In this document: positions 38,337-38,398 of the stretch, piece by piece
How positions within the stretch are numbered: the first letter of the stretch is position 1
Layout of the letters: the number at the start of each line of letters is the position of its first letter
Source: Trueperaceae bacterium
GTDB lineage: Bacteria; Deinococcota; Deinococci; Deinococcales; Trueperaceae
Direction: 5' to 3'
DNA: 38,398 nucleotides
Assembly (NCBI GenBank): GCA_007695125.1
Contig: REEJ01000326.1
Location: 2,501-40,898, forward strand
Made by a program: the position numbers and the translations under genes
The notes under the pieces: model-generated
Told to the model about the DNA's origin: nothing
The model's database searches: none
The model's input: only the letters and a program-made list of their open reading frames with translations

Positions 38337-38398
38337 TCACCACCGGTAGTGCCGGATGTGCTCGCCGCGCTCGGCGATCTGGCTCATCGCCTCGACGC
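38337..38398 (-). CDS. C-terminal end of an unidentified gene
   Basis: The minus-strand frame that stops at 38337-38339 reads VEAMSQIAERGEHIRHYRW before its TGA and runs off the window edge. Only about 19 residues are visible, too few to name a family. It lies 4 nt before the GNAT start, and this tight spacing supports it being a real gene end. Confidence 0.5.
   Translation of the reverse strand, partial: VEAMSQIAERGEHIRHYRW

Overview
The window is high-GC (about 70 percent by eye) chromosomal DNA densely packed with housekeeping and metabolic genes. I see no phage, insertion sequence, tRNA, rRNA or CRISPR array. The gene content suggests a diderm member of the Deinococcota, possibly near Truepera. 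Pointers are an M32 Taq-type carboxypeptidase, a cysteine-free FmdB-like protein, an LptB ATPase followed by a DUF3084 coiled-coil protein, a CrtI carotenoid desaturase, and widespread leaderless promoters. The taxonomic call is inference and is not backed by any marker comparison.

Layout. 1-1.7 kb: end of a Nif3-like gene, thymidylate kinase and a glutaminyl cyclotransferase lipoprotein in one coupled operon. 1.7-5.2 kb: a FmdB-like protein, gpsA, and an ABC ATPase/permease pair. 5.2-9.7 kb: convergent metH and a short metF-like gene, together the methionine/one-carbon methyl branch. 9.8-14.6 kb: a small membrane protein, an M32 carboxypeptidase, a hemolysin III family membrane protein, a mercaptopyruvate-type sulfurtransferase, a SpoU rRNA methyltransferase and a stand-alone response regulator. 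14.6-17.7 kb: mscL, a DUF3084 protein and lptB. 17.8-21.9 kb: pyruvate dehydrogenase E2 and homodimeric E1. 22.3-29.4 kb: a sugar-uptake locus with a LacI regulator, binding protein, two unusually large permeases and a glycogen-debranching-type glycosidase; no ATPase gene is present. 29.4-32.9 kb: an MTA/SAH nucleosidase, an unknown membrane protein, lysA and a beta-lactamase-fold hydrolase. 32.9-38.4 kb: phytoene desaturase type CrtI, a GabD-like aldehyde dehydrogenase with a small coupled protein, a lipoprotein, an EamA transporter, a GNAT acetyltransferase and the tail of one more gene.

Expression logic. Fifteen genes carry a -10-like TANNNT hexamer ending 5-9 nt before the start codon, with no room for a Shine-Dalgarno site. 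Genes inside operons are instead joined by 4-nt ATGA/GTGA overlaps or have Shine-Dalgarno sites. Two LacI-type boxes lie in the divergent aceE/lacI spacer, one of them between the likely lacI promoter and its start codon.

The most distinctive candidates are the sugar transporter permeases: one carries about 75 extra residues with two extra membrane helices, the other about 160 extra residues on the predicted outer face. The binding protein and first permease are separated by a five-copy repeat of the stop-codon region followed by a strong hairpin.
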